From Kiritimatiellia bacterium (GTDB taxonomy: Bacteria > Verrucomicrobiota > Kiritimatiellia > RFP12 > UBA1067): a DNA stretch of 14,445 bases. Every line of letters starts with the position of its first letter. The stretch's first letter is position 1. The stretch is taken from the NCBI GenBank assembly GCA_017521065.1, contig JAFXEA010000262.1, positions 1 to 14,445 on the forward strand, given 5' to 3'. Of the stretch, positions 13,193 to 14,445 are shown one piece after another. The notes below the pieces were generated by a model that worked only from the letters and a program-made list of their open reading frames with translations, was not told the DNA's origin and did no database searches. Both the position numbers and the translations under genes were made by a program.

Positions 13193-13675
13193 ATGCGCAG
13201 GTTGGTGTTCTCCTTTGCCGCCGTGACGCATCTGCTCCTGCTGGATCAGATTGTGAAGGTGTATGCAGTTCAACGGCTCAAGGGAGCCCCGCCTGTTGAA
13301 GTGCTGCCTTTTTTCAACCTTGCGTATGTAGAGAACCGTGGATGCGCCTGGGGAATGTTCCAGGGGCAGGTTTGGCCGCTGGCGGTGTTTGCAATGATCG
13401 CTTTTGCGTTTCTTGTGTGGAAGCGCAAAAGCGTATTCCCTTCTGGAGCATGGGGCTGGATCGCTGAGCATCTGCTTTATGCCGGGATATTGGGAAACCT
13501 GATAGACCGGCTCTACTATCGTTTTGTCGTCGATATGTTCGACTTCCATTGGGGAGTGCACCACTTCCCGTGCTTCAATGTCGCCGATGCCTGCATAACG
13601 GTTTCGGCAGGAATCCTCATCGCCTTCTCCATTTTTTCGAAAGGGGCTCAGTCAAAGAGCGAATCAGTGACGTGA
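13193..13675 (+). CDS. lspA: Lipoprotein signal peptidase (signal peptidase II)
   Basis: A 160-residue inner-membrane aspartic protease that removes signal peptides from diacylglyceryl-modified prolipoproteins. Four hydrophobic segments are visible, about residues 4-22, 63-80, 89-101 and 133-149. The family blocks are present: LDQIVKVY after the first segment, VENRGCAWGMF (usual N-G-AFG), GNLIDR with catalytic Asp105, VVDMFDFHW, and FNVADACI with catalytic Asp132. Length is normal. It begins 11 bases after the dksA-like stop and is followed by polA after 17 bases, so co-transcription is likely. The start ATG at 13193 has only a weak ribosome-binding site. The lipocalin at 7891 is one plausible substrate. 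Confidence 0.95.
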   Translation: MRRLVFSFAAVTHLLLLDQIVKVYAVQRLKGAPPVEVLPFFNLAYVENRGCAWGMFQGQVWPLAVFAMIAFAFLVWKRKSVFPSGAWGWIAEHLLYAGILGNLIDRLYYRFVVDMFDFHWGVHHFPCFNVADACITVSAGILIAFSIFSKGAQSKSESVT

Positions 13676-13692
13676 AAGAGGAATGATTTAAA

Positions 13693-14445
13693 ATGAAGAC
13701 GCTTTTTGTGATAGATCTTATGCCTTTCCTGTACAGGGGGCATTTCGTTTTTCTTAACAAGCCGAGGCTTACGTATTCGGGGCTCAATACCTCGGCGCTG
13801 CTTGGTTTCGTCAACGGCGTGATGGCGATGCTCAAGGAGCATACCCCTACACATGCCGTGCTCGCGATGGATCCGGAAGGAAAGACGTTCCGTCACGAGT
13901 CATACCCGGAGTACAAGGCGCGCCGGCAGAAGATGCCGGAGGATCTTGCCGCCAACATCCCATGTGCGTTCGAGGTGTCTGAGGCGTTGGGCATTCCTGT
14001 GCTGCGCAAGGAAGGGTACGAGGCGGACGACATAATCGGTACGCTTGCCGTGAAGGCGGAGGCTGATGGATTCGATGCGATCTATGTCGTCACTCCCGAC
14101 AAGGATGCCGCCCAGCTTGTGACGGAGAAGATCAAGCTGTTCCGCCCCGGACGCGGCGCCGCTCCGTCTGAAGTGCTTGGGATCGACGAGGTGAAGGAAC
14201 ATTGGCATCTTTCCAGTCCTAAGCAGATGATCGACTATCTCGCCCTTGCCGGCGACGCTGCCGACAACATCCCCGGCGTGAAGGGAATAGGGGAGAAGAA
14301 GGCTGCGCAGCTGCTTGCGGAATGGGGTTCAATTGAGAACATGGTGTCCAACGCTGCTGTAATACCAGGGAAGGTCGGCGAGTACGTCCGTGCCGGCACG
14401 GAAGATGCGAAGATGTCGAAATATCTCACGACAATCCGCACGGAC
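13693..14445 (+). CDS. polA: DNA polymerase I, 5' part (5'-3' exonuclease domain)
   Basis: An open frame of 251 codons from ATG 13693 runs off the end of the window. It begins MKTLFVIDLMPFLYRGHF and has the 5'-nuclease blocks in order: AMDPEGKTFRHESYPEYKARR, EGYEADDIIG, VVTPDKDAAQLV, DYLALAGDAADNIPGVKGIGEKKAAQLL. These carry the acidic metal ligands of the FEN-type exonuclease that removes RNA primers and repairs nicks. The usual SGDKDLxQL is TPDKDAAQL, with Gly and Leu replaced. The C-terminal exonuclease and polymerase domains would follow downstream; a stand-alone 5' exonuclease cannot be excluded, but start and context favour polA. GAGGA sits 10 bases upstream, and the gene lies 17 bases after lspA. 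Confidence 0.88.
   Translation, partial: MKTLFVIDLMPFLYRGHFVFLNKPRLTYSGLNTSALLGFVNGVMAMLKEHTPTHAVLAMDPEGKTFRHESYPEYKARRQKMPEDLAANIPCAFEVSEALGIPVLRKEGYEADDIIGTLAVKAEADGFDAIYVVTPDKDAAQLVTEKIKLFRPGRGAAPSEVLGIDEVKEHWHLSSPKQMIDYLALAGDAADNIPGVKGIGEKKAAQLLAEWGSIENMVSNAAVIPGKVGEYVRAGTEDAKMSKYLTTIRTD

Overview
This is a dense, GC-rich stretch of bacterial chromosome made up almost entirely of housekeeping genes. A member of the PVC superphylum (Kiritimatiellota, Lentisphaerota or Verrucomicrobiota) is the best guess, at moderate confidence. Three things point there: the GreA homologue sits at the C-terminus of a 669-residue protein, an architecture known from Chlamydiae and spirochaetes; a DksA-like gene lies directly before lspA, as in Chlamydia; and several promoters are extended -10 boxes, two of them placed so close to the start codon that the messages should be leaderless. 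The end of a pyruvate formate-lyase activase gene suggests an anaerobic or fermentative lifestyle.

Layout. 1-342 (+) is the 3' end of pflA. It converges on a minus-strand block read from 4461 down to 368: nagB-like deaminase, ribBA, ychJ-like SEC-C protein and deoC, with 1-base overlaps or 1-5 base gaps, then a gene for a small outer-membrane beta-barrel protein (DUF2490-like) with its own extended -10 box. A divergent intergenic region (4462-4798) holds the nagB promoter and the fhs promoter. fhs and an rlmI-like rRNA methyltransferase gene follow on the plus strand, then a Blc-type lipocalin gene. The gap 8398-8858 is visibly AT-richer; it has no intact gene but holds two minus-strand reading frames that look like decayed coding sequence and a 9-bp inverted repeat. 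gltX follows without a leader. The gap 10188-10502 contains a double-hairpin REP-like element, a second long inverted repeat and the promoter of the last block: greA fusion, dksA-like, lspA and polA (5' part, running off the end), separated by 21, 11 and 17 bases.

How the genes fit together. PflA activates a formate-producing enzyme and Fhs captures formate into one-carbon folate metabolism, so the two ends of formate handling lie within 5 kb. NagB-like and DeoC are sugar-phosphate catabolic enzymes, co-transcribed here with riboflavin synthesis. The last block joins two predicted RNA-polymerase secondary-channel proteins (GreA, DksA-like) with lipoprotein signal peptidase and DNA polymerase I; the lipocalin is a likely LspA substrate.

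I found no clear novel system such as a defence island, CRISPR array, prophage or BGC. The most interesting items are the GreA fusion next to a DksA-like gene, the active-site change in the NagB-like protein, the leaderless promoter pattern, the REP-like double hairpin and the decayed reading frames in the lipocalin-gltX gap.
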